A stretch of 64,000 nt of DNA from Conchocele bisecta. Taxonomy: Eukaryota > Mollusca > Bivalvia > Lucinida > Thyasiridae. The notes beneath the pieces were generated by a model. It was not told where the DNA came from and searched no databases. It was given only the letters and a program-made list of their open reading frames with translations. Location of the stretch: NCBI GenBank assembly GCA_029237695.1, contig CM055272.1, forward strand, positions 14,620,042-14,684,041, written 5' to 3'. Both the position numbers and the translations under genes were made by a program. Shown here piece by piece: positions 10,700 through 22,811 of the stretch. Position 1 is the stretch's first letter; each line of letters opens with the position of its first letter.

Positions 10700-11900
10700 T
10701 ACCTGAGCGTTAAAGTTTTTGAAGCACCAAGTATGTGACCTTGACCCTGGGCTTGGCGGGGGCAGGACGAACGTAGATTTGGCACAGGGCGGTAGAGGAC
10801 CATTAGAGCAATGCATATATGAAATATGAAGCTGATCCGTGAAAGAAACAGAAATTATAAGATATTTACCTGAGCGTTAAAGTTTTTGAAGCACTAAGTA
10901 TGTGATGTTAACCCTGGGCTTGGCAGGGGCAGGACGAACGTGGATTTGGCACAGGGCGGTAGAGGACCATTAGAGCAACGCGTATATGAAATATGAAGTT
11001 GATCCGTGAATGGAAAGAAAAAATATAAGATATTTACCGGAGCGTTAAAGTTTTTGAAGCACCAAGTATGTGACCTTGACCCTGGGCTTGGCGGGGGCAG
11101 GACGAATGTGGATTTGGCACAGGGCGGTAGAGGACCATTAGAGCAACGCGTATATGAAATATGAAGTTGATCCGTGAATGGAAAGAAAAATTATAAGATA
11201 TTTACCGGAGCGTTAAAGTTTTTGAAGCACCAAGTATATGACCTTGACCCTGGGCTTGGCGGGGGCAGGGGCGGACGAACGTGGATTTGGCACAGGGCGG
11301 TAGAGGACCATTAGAGCAACGCGTATATGAAATATGAAGTTGATCCGTGAATGGAAAGAAAAATTATAAGATATTTACCGGAGCGTTAAAGTTTTTGAAG
11401 CACCAAGTATGTGGCCTTGACCCTGGGCTTGGCGGGGGCAGGACGAACGTGGATTTGGCACAGGGCGGTAGAGGACCATTAGAGCAATGCGTATATGAAA
11501 TATGAAGATGATCCATGAAAGAAAACAGAAATTATAAGATATTTACCAGAGCGTTAAAGTTTTTGAAGCACTAAGTATGTGACCTTGGCCCTGGGCTTGG
11601 CGGGGGCAGGACGAACGTGGATTTGGCACAGGGCGGTAGAGGATCATTAGAGCAATGCGTATATGAAATATGAAGCTGATCCGTGAAAGAAAACAGAAAT
11701 TATAAGATATTTACCTGAGCGTTAAAGGTTTTGAAGCACCAAGTATGTAACCTTGACCCTGGGCTTGGCGGGGGCAGGACGAACGTGGATTTGGCACAGG
11801 GCGGTAGTGAACCATCAGAGCAATGTGTATATGAAATATGAAGCAGATCGGTCGAAGGATGAAGAAATTATGAGACATTTACCCGAGTGTTAAAGTTTTG
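10700..11900 (+). repeat. Tandem array of about 168-bp units (HE-3 core)
   Basis: The AAGTATGTGACC landmark recurs at spacings of 167, 168, 168, 173, 167 and 169 bp. Each unit contains GACCTTGACCCTGGGCTTGG, GGATTTGGCACAGGGCGGTA and TATATGAAATATGAAG. The unit length is close to a nucleosome repeat. The second locus (40268-41090) has five units. Confidence 0.85.
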
Positions 11901-11939
11901 TGACGGACGTACGGACGGGAGGACGGGACGCACGTTCCT

Positions 11940-12054
11940 ACGAATGAATACTTGTTGGGTTTTTACTGTATAAAAATACCCAACAAGAGTACCCAACACT
12001 ATCTTAACCCTACCCAATAAGATCCCCGTACGCTTACAACAAGTACCCATTCGT
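11940..12054. repeat. Hairpin block at the end of a GGAC microsatellite
   Basis: The arms ACGAATGAATACTTGTTG (11940-11957) and CAACAAGTACCCATTCGT (12037-12054) pair with two mismatches. The block interrupts a (GGAC)n tract just before the HE-3 3' terminus. Related blocks are at 23765-23922, 41167-41281 and, truncated, from 48508. Confidence 0.65.
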
Positions 12055-12195
12055 GTGTGCGGACGGACGGACGGACAAGGGTAACACTAAATGCCCCCTC
12101 CACTATCGTGGTGGGGCATAACAATATTCCAAAGGGTGTTCCAGTTATGCTCTGGATACGAAATCAGCATGAACCAACAAAGGGAGATAAGTAAA

Positions 12196-13500
12196 CAAGA
12201 ATTCCGCGGAATCAAATGCCTCGCCTTGTCCCGCCTTGACCTCGAGCCTGGGCCTGAAAGCAATTTTCACTGGCCCGAACATATTATACAATTATTGACT
12301 AGTGAGCCAAGGAATATCAGATTATATTCTATGGCTCACTAGTCAATAATTGTATTATTATATGATGATAGTCTGTATATAGCACTTACGACCTTATGCT
12401 ACTAGACAAAAATTGAAAAAGAATTTGAAAAAAAAAATGAAAAAAAAAAATGGAAAAAAAAAGTTAAAAAAATTAAAAATAATAATGCTTGCTACTGGAG
12501 CTCAGAATTGAGCCCAGAATTGTTTTTTAATAGTCCTATATTTATCTACATATATCTGCACAGGTCGACATAATGCCACAATATTTTCAACACAGTTTAC
12601 GGAAATGTAATATACAAAAAAATAAAATAAATAAAGAATGCTCGCTACTGGAGCCCAGAATTTTTGTTAATAGTCCTATATTTATCTACATATATCTGCA
12701 CAGGTCCACATACTGCCACAATATTTTGTCAACACAGTTTACGGAAATGTAATAATGTACCTGTATAAATTACCTGTAATAAGTTAATGGTCAGTTAAAA
12801 AATTGAAAAAGAACGTAAAAAAAAAAAATGGAAAAAAAAAAAATGGAAAAAAATAAAATAATGCTCCCTACTGGAGCCCAGAATGTTTTTCAATAGTCCT
12901 ATATTTATCTACATATCATATATGCACAGGTCTACATATTGCCACAATATTTTCAACACAGTTTACGGAAATGTAATATAATCATTTACCTGTATAAATT
13001 ACCTGTAAGTGGTCAGTGGTCAGTTGCACATGCTAGCACATGCACAGGTGAATAGTCTGTATATAACACTTACGACCTTATGCTATTAGACAAAAATTTA
13101 AAAAGAATTTGAAGAAAGAAAAAAAAAATGGAAAAAAAAGTTTAAATAAAAATAATAATGCTTGCTACTGGAGCCCAGAATTTTTTTTTAATAGTCCTAT
13201 GTTTATCTACATATATCTGCACAGGTCCACATAATGCCACAATATTTTCAACACAGTTTACGGAAATGTAATATCCAATGTAGTAATTTACCTGTATAAA
13301 TTACCTGTGGTCAAGAGTGGTCAACACTGGTCAACACTGGTCAACACTGGTCAACACTGGAAATTTGCACATGCTAGCACATGCACAGGTGAATGGTTCT
13401 CCAAGTCTCTATTGTTCTCTCTACAGGTAAGGTGTACAGAGCACACGAGAAAAGGTGTACAGAGCAGACGAGAAAACGGGCATTCATGCATTATTGTCCA
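12196..13500. repeat. Palindrome plus tandem block inside HE-2
   Basis: The start CAAGAATTCCGCGGAATCAA resembles another hairpin-ended 5' terminus (palindrome ATTCCGCGGAAT). A hairpin with perfect 22-bp arms follows (12288-12309 and 12332-12353). Four copies of a block containing AATGCTTGCTACTGGAG, ATAGTCCTATATTTATCTAC and CAACACAGTTTACGGAAATG then run from about 12480 to 13290, separated by A-rich tracts, and end with four direct TGGTCAACAC repeats at 13310-13360. HE-2 units resume near 13505. No matching 3' terminus was found. Confidence 0.55.
12288..12353. repeat. Perfect hairpin with 22-bp arms
   Basis: ACAATTATTGACTAGTGAGC-CA at 12288-12309 is exactly complementary to 12332-12353 across a 22-bp AT-rich loop. 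The same hairpin is at 41517-41582 in the second composite. Confidence 0.8.
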
Positions 13501-14034
13501 GTTTGTAGAGTGCGCAAAACAAAAAAGGGAGATAACTAAAAAATTAGCTATGCAAGAGTTGTCATTCTTGTGCGCGACACACCTCCGGGTCGTGGTCTAT
13601 GCATGTGTGAAGTTTCATGAAAATATTCCAAAGGGTGGTCGAGTTATGCTCCGGACAGGAAATCAGTGCGCGAAAACAAAAAAGGGAGATAACTAAAAAT
13701 TAGCTATGCAAGAGTTGTCATTCTTGTGCACGACACACCTTCGGTTCGTGGTCTAATTGAATGTGTGAAGTTTCATAAAAATATTCCAAAGGGTGGTCGA
13801 GTTATGGTCAATCAGTGCGCGAAACAAAAAAGGGAGATAACTAAAAAAATAGCTATGCAAGAGTTGTCATTCTTGTGCGCGACACACCTTCGGGTCGTGG
13901 TCTATGCATGTGTGAAGTTTCATGAAAATATTCCAAAGGGTGTTCGAGTTATGCTCCGGACAAGAAGTGTCTGCGGCGGATGCGGCGCGCTGTCAAATCC
14001 ATAGTATCCCCCGACGGAGTCCGGGGGGATACAA

Positions 14035-14889
14035 TTAGCTGTCAGCATATATTATACAGTGTATCTGCAACAATGCAGTCTAACTGGGACGGGGTTATCT
14101 GTGGAATGACATGACACAGTTACACATTTTTATAAAATACCAACTTTTTACAAACACATATTCTTCTGATATATTGGTTACTACATGTACTTACAAAATA
14201 CATCGGAAATAGAAACCTTGTTCAGGTCCAGAAGTACAATATAGGTTTCACTATATGTAGACACACTCTAAATAACGGACACGTGGACACATTACGACAT
14301 GCATATCCCCGAATCAGCTGGTGCATCCTCACAGCCTCATCAGGATCTACACTGTTTAGTTCGGTGGTCATTCATGATGGCTCTAATTAATGAAGTAATA
14401 AACTGCATCATGCTGTAGTCATGTGCTATCTGAATGTGAGTTAAACTGATCAAAAACTCAATAAGCTCCATTTTGTCATTGTGTGACACATAGAAAGGTG
14501 TTTCATTCAATTGTACTTCCTTCTATTTCTATAATAGCATCAAAATACTCATTGATTTGAAATAATTAGCAGCAAAATACTATATAAGCCATCATTTTTA
14601 ACATTTTAAGTAAATTCTCAATCATTTTCTTGCACAAATAAAACATACAAATATTATTAGAGGGACTGGTATACACAGTCTTATTTGTGTGTTTCATGGC
14701 ACCACAAGTTTGATAACAAACCTACATACCATATAACTAGATACTGGTCAGCACAGAAACACTTACACTGGCAATCCAGCAGCACCCTCACTGTTCTACA
14801 TTGGGAGCAGACGACAAACATGTGCTGCTGTTTATGTATTCTATTTATAAAGCCAGCAGATAACTGACAGGCTAGGGATGCTATGAGTA
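14035..14889. other. Unassigned intergenic sequence
   Basis: No gene or repeat family recognised. Short frames only, no motif. Confidence 0.4.
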
Positions 14890-16767
14890 ATTGGATATGC
14901 GCCGCCTTCTAAATTCAGTACCAGGGCAAGGATTGTTGGGCCTTTAACAAAAATGAAAAGGCTTGACCAACTGACCATCACTGTGAAGTTTGGCCAATAT
15001 TGGCCAAGTGGTTCACGAGAAGAAGACGTTTGTAATCCATATTGAAAGAACGACCTTTTGGCGGCCATCTTGGATGACATAAGCATCCGATTTCGACAAA
15101 AAATACACCGGAGCGATCACCTCGCTGATACCTTCGATTTGATATATGATATGACCATATTCGGTCAAAAATAAATTTGACCACAATTTAAACCTACGGG
15201 CCACACCCATTTTTGATCCCGGGGTCACCATTTTAAGAACTTTGAAAGAGCATTGTACATCGATCATTCTTACCAAGTTTCGTCGAAATCCTGCTGGCGG
15301 TTCATGAGAAATCTTTTTTTTAAGAATTTGTGCTATTTTTAGACGGCGGCCATGTTGGACTTCAGGCAAACTTAATTTCAACAAATTTGGAAAGGCTTCA
15401 CCTAAGGACCATACAGGTAGAGTTTGCTGACCATTGGCCAATCGGTTCATAAGACGACAATGTTTAAAATCTCTCGTAAAAGGATGACCTCTTGACCTTT
15501 TGTCTGGATGACATAATCATCCGATTCCGACAAATATTGTACCAGAACAATCGCCTCATCGATACCTTCAATTTGATATATGACATGAGCATTTCGGACA
15601 AAAATAAAATTTTACCCCAATTAGACCCCACGGGTCACGCCCATTTTTGACCCCGGGGTCACCATTTTAACACCTTTGAAAGAGCATTCTACATCGATGA
15701 TTTCTATCAAGTTTCGTCGAAATCCGGCTGGCGGTTCATGAGAAGAATTTGTTTTTAAGAATGTGTGCTATTTTTAGATGGCGGCCATCTTGGATAGCGA
15801 CAACCTCCGTTTTAAGAAATCTGAAACGGCTTCATCCATGGACCATAACTGTGAAGTTTGGCCACCATGGGCCAAGCGGTTCATCTAAAGAAGAATTTTG
15901 AAATCTCTAATAAAAGAACGACCGTTTGACCTTTTGGCAGCCATCTTGGATGACATGACCATCCAATTTCGACAAAACATGTACCAGAGCGATCTTCGAG
16001 TTGATATAGACATGACCATTTTCCGTCAAAAATAAAATTTGACCCCAATTTGACTCCACGGGCCACGCCCATTTTTGACCCCGGGTCACCATTTTAACAA
16101 CTTTGAAAGAGCATTGTACATCGATCATTCCTACCAAGTTTCGTCGAAATCCGGCTAGCGGTTCATGAGAAGAAGATTTTTAAGAATGTATGCTATTTTT
16201 AGACGGTGGCCATCTTGGATTAGCGATGACCTCCATTTTAACAAATCTGAAAAGGCTTCACCCATGGACCATAACTTTTAAGTTTGGCTACCATGGGGTC
16301 ATGTGAAGAAGAATTTTGAAAATCTCTAATAAAAAAACGACCTTTTGACATTTCGGCGGCCATCTTGGATGACATAACTATCCGATTTCGACAAAGAAAT
16401 GCACCAGATCGCCTCGTTGATACCTTCGATTTGATATATGACGTGACCATATTCGGTCAAAAATAAAATTTGACCCCAATTTCACCCAACGGGCCACGCC
16501 CATTTTTGACCCCGGGGTCACCATTTTAACAACTTTGAAAGAGCATTGTATATCGATCATTCCTACCAAGTTTTGTCGAAATCTTGGATTAAGTAATGAC
16601 GTCATTTTAACAATTTGGTAATCCCCTACCTAAGGACCATGACCATGAAGTTTGGTGACTATAGGCCCAATGGTTACCGAGGAGAAGACGTTTGAAAATG
16701 TTCACGGACGACAGACGGACACATTGCGGTAACAATAGCTCACATGAGCTTCGCTCAGGTGAGCTAA
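14890..16767 (+). mobile_element. HE-7 array with intact 3' terminus
   Basis: Four to five units of about 415-440 bp carry GGCGGCCATCTTGGATGACA, TTCGATTTGATATATGACAT, GGGCCACGCCCATTTTTGAC and TACCAAGTTTCGTCGAAATC. The array ends with AGCTCACATGAGCTTCGCTC and AGGTGAGCTAA, a hairpin followed by CTAA. The AGGTGAGC block is the reverse complement of GCTCACCT in the HE-7 5' end at 62775. The left end of this copy lacks a recognisable 5' terminus. Confidence 0.75.
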
Positions 16768-16908
16768 AAACAATACCATGCAAAAATATAAATCCAATGA
16801 TGTCAAACGAAAATCAGATGATTTTGCACGTCTTTAGACGTTATTGTAACATAATAACATATATGCATCTGGCGAAAAAATAAGAGAAACATCTCGAACA
16901 AAAAAAAA

Positions 16909-17209
16909 AAAAGAGTGCCGAAGGTCAAAATATACGCCCGTCGAGGCAAGGCCAGTCAACAAGGGGAAATAACTCAATTGACGTGATAAACATGTAAACC
17001 AAAATTGGTCATGATCCGTCAAGTAGAACTCGACTTATTGAGTGGACAAGGATACAGAGTGCAACAATTAAAAATGGCTGCCAAGGGGAGATAAGTATTC
17101 AAAATCAAGAGACTTCTTTGTCTTGTCATGATAAATATGCATAGCGAATTTGGTTTTGATCGGTGAAGTAGAACTTGAGTTATTGCGTGGACAAGGATAC
17201 ACAAATTAA
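16909..17209 (+). mobile_element. HE-6 fragment, truncated on the right
   Basis: It starts AAGAGTGCCGAAGGTC and continues ATACGCCCGTCGAGGC, with about 1.5 units. It is cut where the HE-5 element begins at 17210. Confidence 0.7.
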
Positions 17210-17813
17210 CAAGAGTTGTCAGAAGACAACGAAGCTCGCCTGTTGGCAGCCTTCACTCAAACTTGGCCCAGTTGCATAAAAAACATGAATATTATATAAC
17301 TTGACCTTGGGTTAAGGGGCGTGCGGTGGACCTTGACATTGGGGTCAGTGGTGCAATGTGGGTCGTGGGTTTGCTATAGCATAATATAGCATATTAAGAT
17401 GAATGCATGTATGAAATATCAATGCGCTCCCTGAAAACAGAAGTAAAACAAAATTTAACCCAACGTTAAGTTTATGAACGCACTAAATTGGCGATTTCCT
17501 ACAGCATGATAGCTATTTATGCATGCGTTCATCTGATGATACTCTATCGTGCTATAGCAAATCCATGACCCACCGCCCACCCCTTACCCCAGGGTCAATG
17601 TCACAAACTTAGCACATTCATAAACTTAACGTAACCTCGTTGGGGTAAATGTCTTATAACATCTGTTTCCTTTAATCTTTCCTTTCTTGTTGATCTTGGG
17701 GAAAGGGGTGGGGGAGGGGGTGTCATGGATTTGATGTAGCACAATAGAGGATCATCAGATGAATGCATGTATGAAATATCAAAGCGTTCCCTGTAACGAA
17801 ACAGAAGTTATAA

Positions 17814-17857
17814 CTAGAAATGTGGCCTGTCGGCACACGAATGCCCCCGCTGGAAGA
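17814..17857 (+). mobile_element. HE-4 5'-end fragment of about 40 bp
   Basis: Starting CTAGAAATGTGGCCTGTCGG, the first 40 bp match the 5' end of the HE-4 copy at 18352 and follow the same GAAGTTATAA target sequence, but HE-5 array then resumes. Unequal exchange between HE-5 units carrying the HE-4 end is the simplest explanation. Confidence 0.6.
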
Positions 17858-18351
17858 TACACAACACTTACCCCAACTTTAAGTTTGTGACCTTGACCTT
17901 TGGGTAAGGGTTGGGTGGTGGGTTGTGGATTTGCTACAGCATGATAGAGGGTCATCTGAGGAATGCATTTATGAAATATCAAGGCGTTCCATGAAAGGAA
18001 ACAGATGTTATAAGACATTTACCCCAACGTTAAGTTTATTAATGTGCTAAGTTTGTGACCTTGACCCTGGGGTAAGGGGTTGGCGGTGGGTCATGGATTT
18101 GCTATAGCACGATAGCGTATCATCAGATGAATGCATGTATGAAATATCAAGGCGTTCCATGAAAGGAAACAGATGTTATAAGACATTTACCCCCAAAGTT
18201 AAGTTTATGAATGTGCTATGTTTGTGACCTTGACCTTGGGGGAAAGGGGTGGGGGGTGGGTCATGGATTTGCTATAGCACGATAGAGTATCATCAGATGA
18301 ATGCATGTATGAAATATCAAGGCGTTCCCTGTAAAGAAACAGAAGTTATAA

Positions 18352-19115
18352 CTAGAAATGTGGCCTGTCGGCACACGAATGCCCCCGCTGGCAGCCAAAG
18401 AAAACGAGGCATATTTGATTATAAGTCATTTACCCCGAACGTTAAAGGTACATGCCCACTCAGTAGACACAAACTGTTCTTTATATCATAGACATCATCT
18501 GAAACATTTTCTGGCAAAATAAACATTCATTCATCATTTCCCCACGTATTGATTGGCATTATTATACATTTTATATCAGTGGAAAATTTCCACACTGATA
18601 TCAGGGGCAATAACCGTGTTTCCTTAAAATGTTAATGGACATTGCTATTTATACTCTGTATTTATTTTTAGGTGTGCAATTATCATACTTTATAAACTCA
18701 CGAAAATAGTATTTGTTCAGGTGACGCATTTAATTAGTATCAATAATTAATAAATACCATGCCTCATTTGCATATGAAATTAGCCTGATACAAACGCGCG
18801 TCACTATCAGTAAAATAAATATTACTAAATGATTATATCTGTATAGCGGCCCTCGTAATCTTTAGAACTGGTGGAATAGTGACACAAGTATACACTTATT
18901 TAATTCACATAAAGAACATTTTGTGCCTACTGAGTGGGCATGTACCTTTAAGGTTTCGAACGCACCAAGTCTGTGAGCTTGACCATGGGCTTAGCGGGGG
19001 CAGGACGAATGTGGATTTGTCACAGGGCAGTAGAGGAGCATTGGAGCAATGCGTGTGTGAAATGTAAAGCAGATCCACTATATGCCCCCCTCACCATTCG
19101 GTGGCGGGGGCATAA
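18352..19115 (+). mobile_element. HE-4 element nested in the HE-5 array
   Basis: It starts CTAGAAATGTGGCCTGTCGG and continues CACACGAATGCCCCCGCTGG. It ends TATGCCCCCCTCACCATTCG and GTGGCGGGGGCATAA. ATGCCCCCGC is the exact reverse complement of GCGGGGGCAT. It sits after GAAGTTATAA of an HE-5 unit, and AAGACATTTAC resumes afterwards with no target duplication. A TTAA-flanked MITE (18446-18947) interrupts its core. Confidence 0.8.
18446..18947 (+). mobile_element. TTAA-flanked (piggyBac-like) MITE, copy 1
   Basis: The termini AGGTACATGCCCACTCAGTA and TACTGAGTGGGCATGTACCT are exact complements, with further pairing to about 40 bp. Both ends are flanked by TTAA (18442-18445 and 18948-18951), the target duplication of the piggyBac superfamily. 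Other copies: 46839-47374 and 50994-51489, with partial ones at 36107 and 49859. No transposase. A TTTGCATATGAAA block (octamer ATGCAAAT on the other strand) is kept in all longer copies. Confidence 0.85.
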
Positions 19116-20626
19116 AAAGACATTTACTCCAACGTTAGGTTTATGATGTTGATCGTGGGGAAAGGGGTGGGGGGGGGGGGTCATTGATTTATTGTAGCAC
19201 AATAGGATCATCAGATGAATGCATGTATGAAATATCAAAGTGTTCCCTGTAAAGAAACAGAAGTTACACAACATTTACCCCAACGTTAAGTTTATGAAAA
19301 TGCTAAGTTTGTGACCTTGACCTTGGGGTAAGGGTTGGTGGTGGGTTGTGGATTTTCTACAGCACGATAGAGGGTCATCTGATGAATGCATGTATGAAAT
19401 ATCAAGGCATTTCAAGAATGGAAACAGATGTTATAAGATATTTACCCCAACGTGAAGTTTATGAATGTGCTAAGTTTGTGACCTTGACATTGGGGTAAGG
19501 GGTGGGTCATGGATTTGCTAGAGCACAATAGAGTATCATCAGAAGAATGCACGTATGAAATATCAAGGCGTTCCATGAAAGGAAACAGATGTTATAAGAC
19601 ATTTACCCGAACGTGAAGTTTATGAATGTGCTAAGTTTGTGACATTGACCTTGATGAAAGGGGTGGCAGGTGGGTCATGGATTTGCTATAGTACGATAGA
19701 GTATCATCAGATGAATGCATGTATGAAATATGAAGGTATTCCCTGTAAATAAACAGAGTTACACAACATTTACCCCAACTTTAAGTTTATGAATGTGCTA
19801 GGTTTGTGACCTTGACCTTGGGGTAAGGGATGGGCGGTGGGTCATGGATTTGCTATAGCACGATAGAGTATCATCAGATGACTCCATGTATGAAATATGA
19901 AGGCGTTCCCTGTAAATAAACAGAAGTTACACAAAATTTACCCCAACATTAAGTTTATGAACATGCTAAGTTTGTGACCTTGACCCTGGAGTAAGGGTTG
20001 GGTGGTGGGTCATGGATTTGCTACAGCATGATAGAGGGTCATATGAGGAATGCATGTATGAAATAGCAAGGCGTTCCATGAAAGGAAACAGATGTTATAA
20101 GAAATTTACCCCAATGTTAAGTTTATGAATGTGCTAAGGTTGTGACATTGACCTTGGGGCAAGGGTTGGGTGGTGGGTCATGGATTTGCTATAGCATGAT
20201 AGAGGGTCATCTGAGGAATGCATGTATGAAATAACAAGGTGTTGCATGAAAGGAAACAGAAGTTATAAGACATTTACCCCAACGTTAAGTTTGTGAATGT
20301 GCTAAGTGTGTGACCTTGACCCTGGGATAAGGGTTGGGTGGTGGGTCATGGATTTGCTACAACATGATAAAATGTCATATGAGGAATGCATGTATGAAAT
20401 ATCAATGCGTTCTATGAAAGGAAACATATGTTATAAGAAATTTACCCCAACGTTAAGTTTATGAATGTGCTAAGTTTGTTACCTTGACCTTGGGGTAAGG
20501 GTAAGGGTGGTGGGTCATGGATTTGCTACAGCATTATAGAGTCATCTGAGGAATGCATGTATGAAATAACAAGGTGTTCCATGAAAGGAAACAGAAGTTA
20601 TAAGACATTTACCCCAACGTTAAGTC

Positions 20627-20747
20627 AGTGGAAGAAAATTATACAAAGGATGTTCAACAAAAGTAAATGACATAATAAACGATAATGATTTATATGACAT
20701 ATTTAGACTGCGACATCCAGACAGTAAGCGTTTCACTTGGCATTCTA
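20627..20747 (+). pseudogene. LINE ORF2 piece 1: endonuclease segment
   Basis: One frame reads LYDIFRLRHPDSKRFTWHS, which matches the region of L1-type AP endonucleases just before the RLDYFLIS motif. The reading continues at 21225-21239 after the SINE-like insertion, whose target duplication repeats the codons for TWHS. Upstream of about 20627 the sequence is HE-5 array, so the rest of the endonuclease is absent. Confidence 0.8.
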
Positions 20748-21224
20748 GTGAGTGAGTGAGTGAATAGGGTTTAACGTCCGCTTTTCTGACATAGAGGTAC
20801 AAGCCTCAGGGAGTCTACACGCAGACGGGTCAACGGGGTCGTGTCCCGTATCCACCTGTCCGAGGGGGGTAAATCCCAACTTCAGAACTCAATATTTACA
20901 ATCAAAATATATATTCAGTCCTGAAATTAGAACAACCTGATCTGGTGCCAGGCCCTCGCCACACCAGCATCATTTATCCCATCCCCTAAAAGTAATAGGA
21001 TTTAGCACTAATCTTTATTTTATATATGGGGCCTAGCCCGACTCAACTCTACATACAAGAAAGCCAAAAAATGTACATGAGGGCCAAATCCGGTATAGTG
21101 GGTTCCGGAAAGTATGAACCCAATCGTTAAGCCAGTTTAGTCGCCTTTTACGACAAGCAATGGCTACTGCAGCACTATTCTCAGGATCAGTTGATCCCGC
21201 CCCGGTGCCTGCACGGGGCGGGGG
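20748..21224 (-). mobile_element. SINE-like retroposon, family A (copy 4), with 14-bp target duplication
   Basis: A 477-bp element is flanked by perfect CACTTGGCATTCTA repeats (20734-20747 and 21225-21238). On the minus strand it ends in a (CACT)n tail after GGACGTTAAACCCTATT. Its far end includes AGTCGCCTTTTACGACAAGC, a block missing from the shorter copies, so this looks like the most complete member. TSD, simple-repeat tail and short length together indicate LINE-driven retroposition. A tRNA-derived head is possible but I cannot show clear A and B boxes. Confidence 0.85.
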
Positions 21225-21238
21225 CCACTTGGCATTCT

Positions 21239-22293
21239 AATCATATACCACCAATATTCTGTAGACTGGATTACTTCCTAATATCATCTAATTTAACACT
21301 GTGAAATAGTACCTGGGTTTTTGTCTGACCATTCAGCAGTAACGCTAAAGTTAAATTTGAACGAAATAGTAAGAGGGCCAGGATATTTCAAACTAAATAA
21401 TAGTATATTGCTACAAGAAGAATACAAACAAAAAATTAAACTATCAATTCAGGAAACAATAAATGAAAATACGGGATGTAATCCAAATACTATGTGGGAA
21501 CTAATAAAAGGAACAATAAGAAATGAATCAATAAAATATTCAAGTATGATGAAAAAAAAGAGAGAGCAAATAAAAAAGAAATGGTACTCAATATAAAAAG
21601 GTTAGAAGAAAATTTATCACATGATCCAAACAATCTACATAAATTAGATGAATTAAATGTCGAAAAAAAAAAAACTTACTGAAATGACTAATGAGAAAAT
21701 AAAGGGAATACTATTACGATCGAAGTCTGAATGGGTCGAAGGGTCTGAAAATACAAAATATTTTGCAAACTTGGAAAAAAAAATAGATGTGAACAAAAAT
21801 CAATTAAACAACTGATGATAAATGGAACAATGGAAAAATGGAAAAAAAAACAAACAGATATTCTTAATCATGTTGAACATTACTATATGCATATTTATGA
21901 ACAAGATACTAATATAAATCACAACAATGATACATTTTTCAACTTCATTGATCACAAACTAAGCGAAAATGAAAAACAGTCTTGTGAAGGCTACATAAAC
22001 GAGTATGAATGTGTAGCAGCAATACAAGAAATTAAAAATTCAAAAAATCCAGGATCAGATGGTATAACTGCTGAATTTTATAAGCTATATTGGAATGATA
22101 TAAAAGAGCACTATATAAAATCGATAAATTATTCATACGAAAATGGATCTCTAACTGAATTACAAAAACAAGGGATCATTACGTTACTGCCAAAGAAAGA
22201 TAAAAACACCCTCTCAATTGATAATTGGAGGCCAATTTCGCTATTGAATGTAGACTATAAAATCGCGACAAAAGTTATAGGTAACAGAATAAA
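21239..22293 (+). pseudogene. LINE ORF2 piece 2: end of endonuclease to reverse transcriptase blocks 0-2
   Basis: It opens with RLDYFLISSNL and PGFLSDHSAV, the SDHS motif that closes the endonuclease domain. After frame changes at A-runs (near 21575, 21665 and 21775) it reads LRSKSEWVEGSENTKYFANL, then 21815-22293 gives NPGSDGITAEFYK and DNWRPISLLNVDYKIATKVI, the early reverse transcriptase blocks. At least three frameshifts are present. The reading stops at the HE-9 insertion, and the next residues are at 23988. Confidence 0.9.
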
Positions 22294-22559
22294 CTAGATT
22301 GGTCAGTAAGCGAGGCTTACGGAATACCCCCCCCCCCCCCCCGCGTGGGCCCAGGTACCCCTAAAATATGTAAAAAATGTCCAAGTGTGTGGGCTTGTGA
22401 CCTTGACTCTGGGATTAGCGCGAGCGGCATGAACGTGAATTTGTCACAGGGTGGTAGAGGTCCATTGGAGCAATGAGTGTGTGAAATGTGAAGCAGATCC
22501 GAGCAAGGAAATAGAAGTTATAACCAATTTCTCTGATGTTAAGTTTTGTAAAGAGACTA

Positions 22560-22811
22560 CCGTATAACCTCGAATTAACGCCCCCGGAGGCGTTACATTT
22601 TACAAAAGGAGCGGGGGCGTTTATTTGCCAGTAAATAAAAATAAAAATAATTTACCAAGGATCGCCAATTTCAAACACAAATAAGGATTTAAGGATTATT
22701 TGTGTTTGAAATTGGCGGTCATTAGTAAAAAAAAATAAAAAAAATATAGGGGGGGGGGGGGTTTGGGGGGGGCGTTTATTAGGAGGGGGGCGTTAATTCG
22801 AGGTTATACGG
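22560..22811. mobile_element. TA-flanked MITE inside HE-9
   Basis: The ends CCGTATAACCTCGAATTAAC and GTTAATTCGAGGTTATACGG are exact 20-bp complements, and TA flanks both sides (22558-22559 and 22812-22813), restoring the HE-9 unit GAGACTA-TGTATGTGACG. The 252-bp element contains a second inverted repeat (GCCAATTTCAAACACAAATA and its complement) and long G-runs. It is non-coding and Tc1/mariner-like by target. Confidence 0.85.

Larger units (their letters stand above)
10615..12121 (+). mobile_element. HE-3 element nested in HE-2 (copy 1)
   Basis: It begins CTAGAAAATGTGTTCATAGA, with the hairpin GTGTTCATAGAACAC and then ATGTCCCACA. It ends with the hairpin CCACTATCGTGGTGG and GGGCATAA. ATGTCCCAC pairs with GTGGGGCAT apart from one T-G wobble. 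The interior is seven units of about 168 bp. The host HE-2 unit is cut between AAGTTT-ATAAA and AATATTCCAAAGG with no target duplication, so the site can be restored from neighbouring HE-2 units. Confidence 0.8.
10245..14034 (+). mobile_element. HE-2 composite element, long copy (3.79 kb)
   Basis: It starts CTAGAAATGGACGCTTGTCG, with a hairpin on GCTTGTCGACAAGC, then TGTATCCCCC. It ends TATCCCCCGACGGAGTCCGG and GGGGATACAA. TGTATCCCCC is the reverse complement of GGGGGATACA. The core is a 155-bp unit (AAAGGGAGATAACTAA, GCAAGAGTTGTCATTCTTG, TTCGAGTTATGCTCCGG) in two blocks (10317-10614 and 13500-14000). An HE-3 element sits inside (10615-12121), as does a palindrome-plus-array block (12196-13500). 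The same composite, shorter, is at 39865-42715. Confidence 0.8.
17210..20625 (+). mobile_element. HE-5 element and tandem array (about 14 units)
   Basis: It starts CAAGAGTTGTCAGAAGACAA, with hairpin GTTGTCAGAAGACAAC, then CGAAGCTCGCCTG. The array unit is about 165-170 bp (TTTGTGACCTTGACCTTGGG, GGTGGGTCATGGATTTGCTA, GAATGCATGTATGAAATATC, TTATAAGACATTTACCCCAA). An HE-4 copy (18352-19115) is inserted in it. No HE-5 3' terminus is visible. The array stops at the LINE piece that starts near 20627. Confidence 0.75.

Noticed and set aside
13307..14004. Frames of 129 and 92 codons with repeated VVYACVKFHENIPKGGRVML
   Set aside because: Translation of the 155-bp HE-2 tandem unit. No start context or domain, and the same pseudo-protein appears in each copy (42246-42494).
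15013..15450. 145-codon minus-strand frame
   Set aside because: It spans HE-7 tandem units, and similar frames recur in each unit with different breaks, as expected from repeat sequence rather than a gene.
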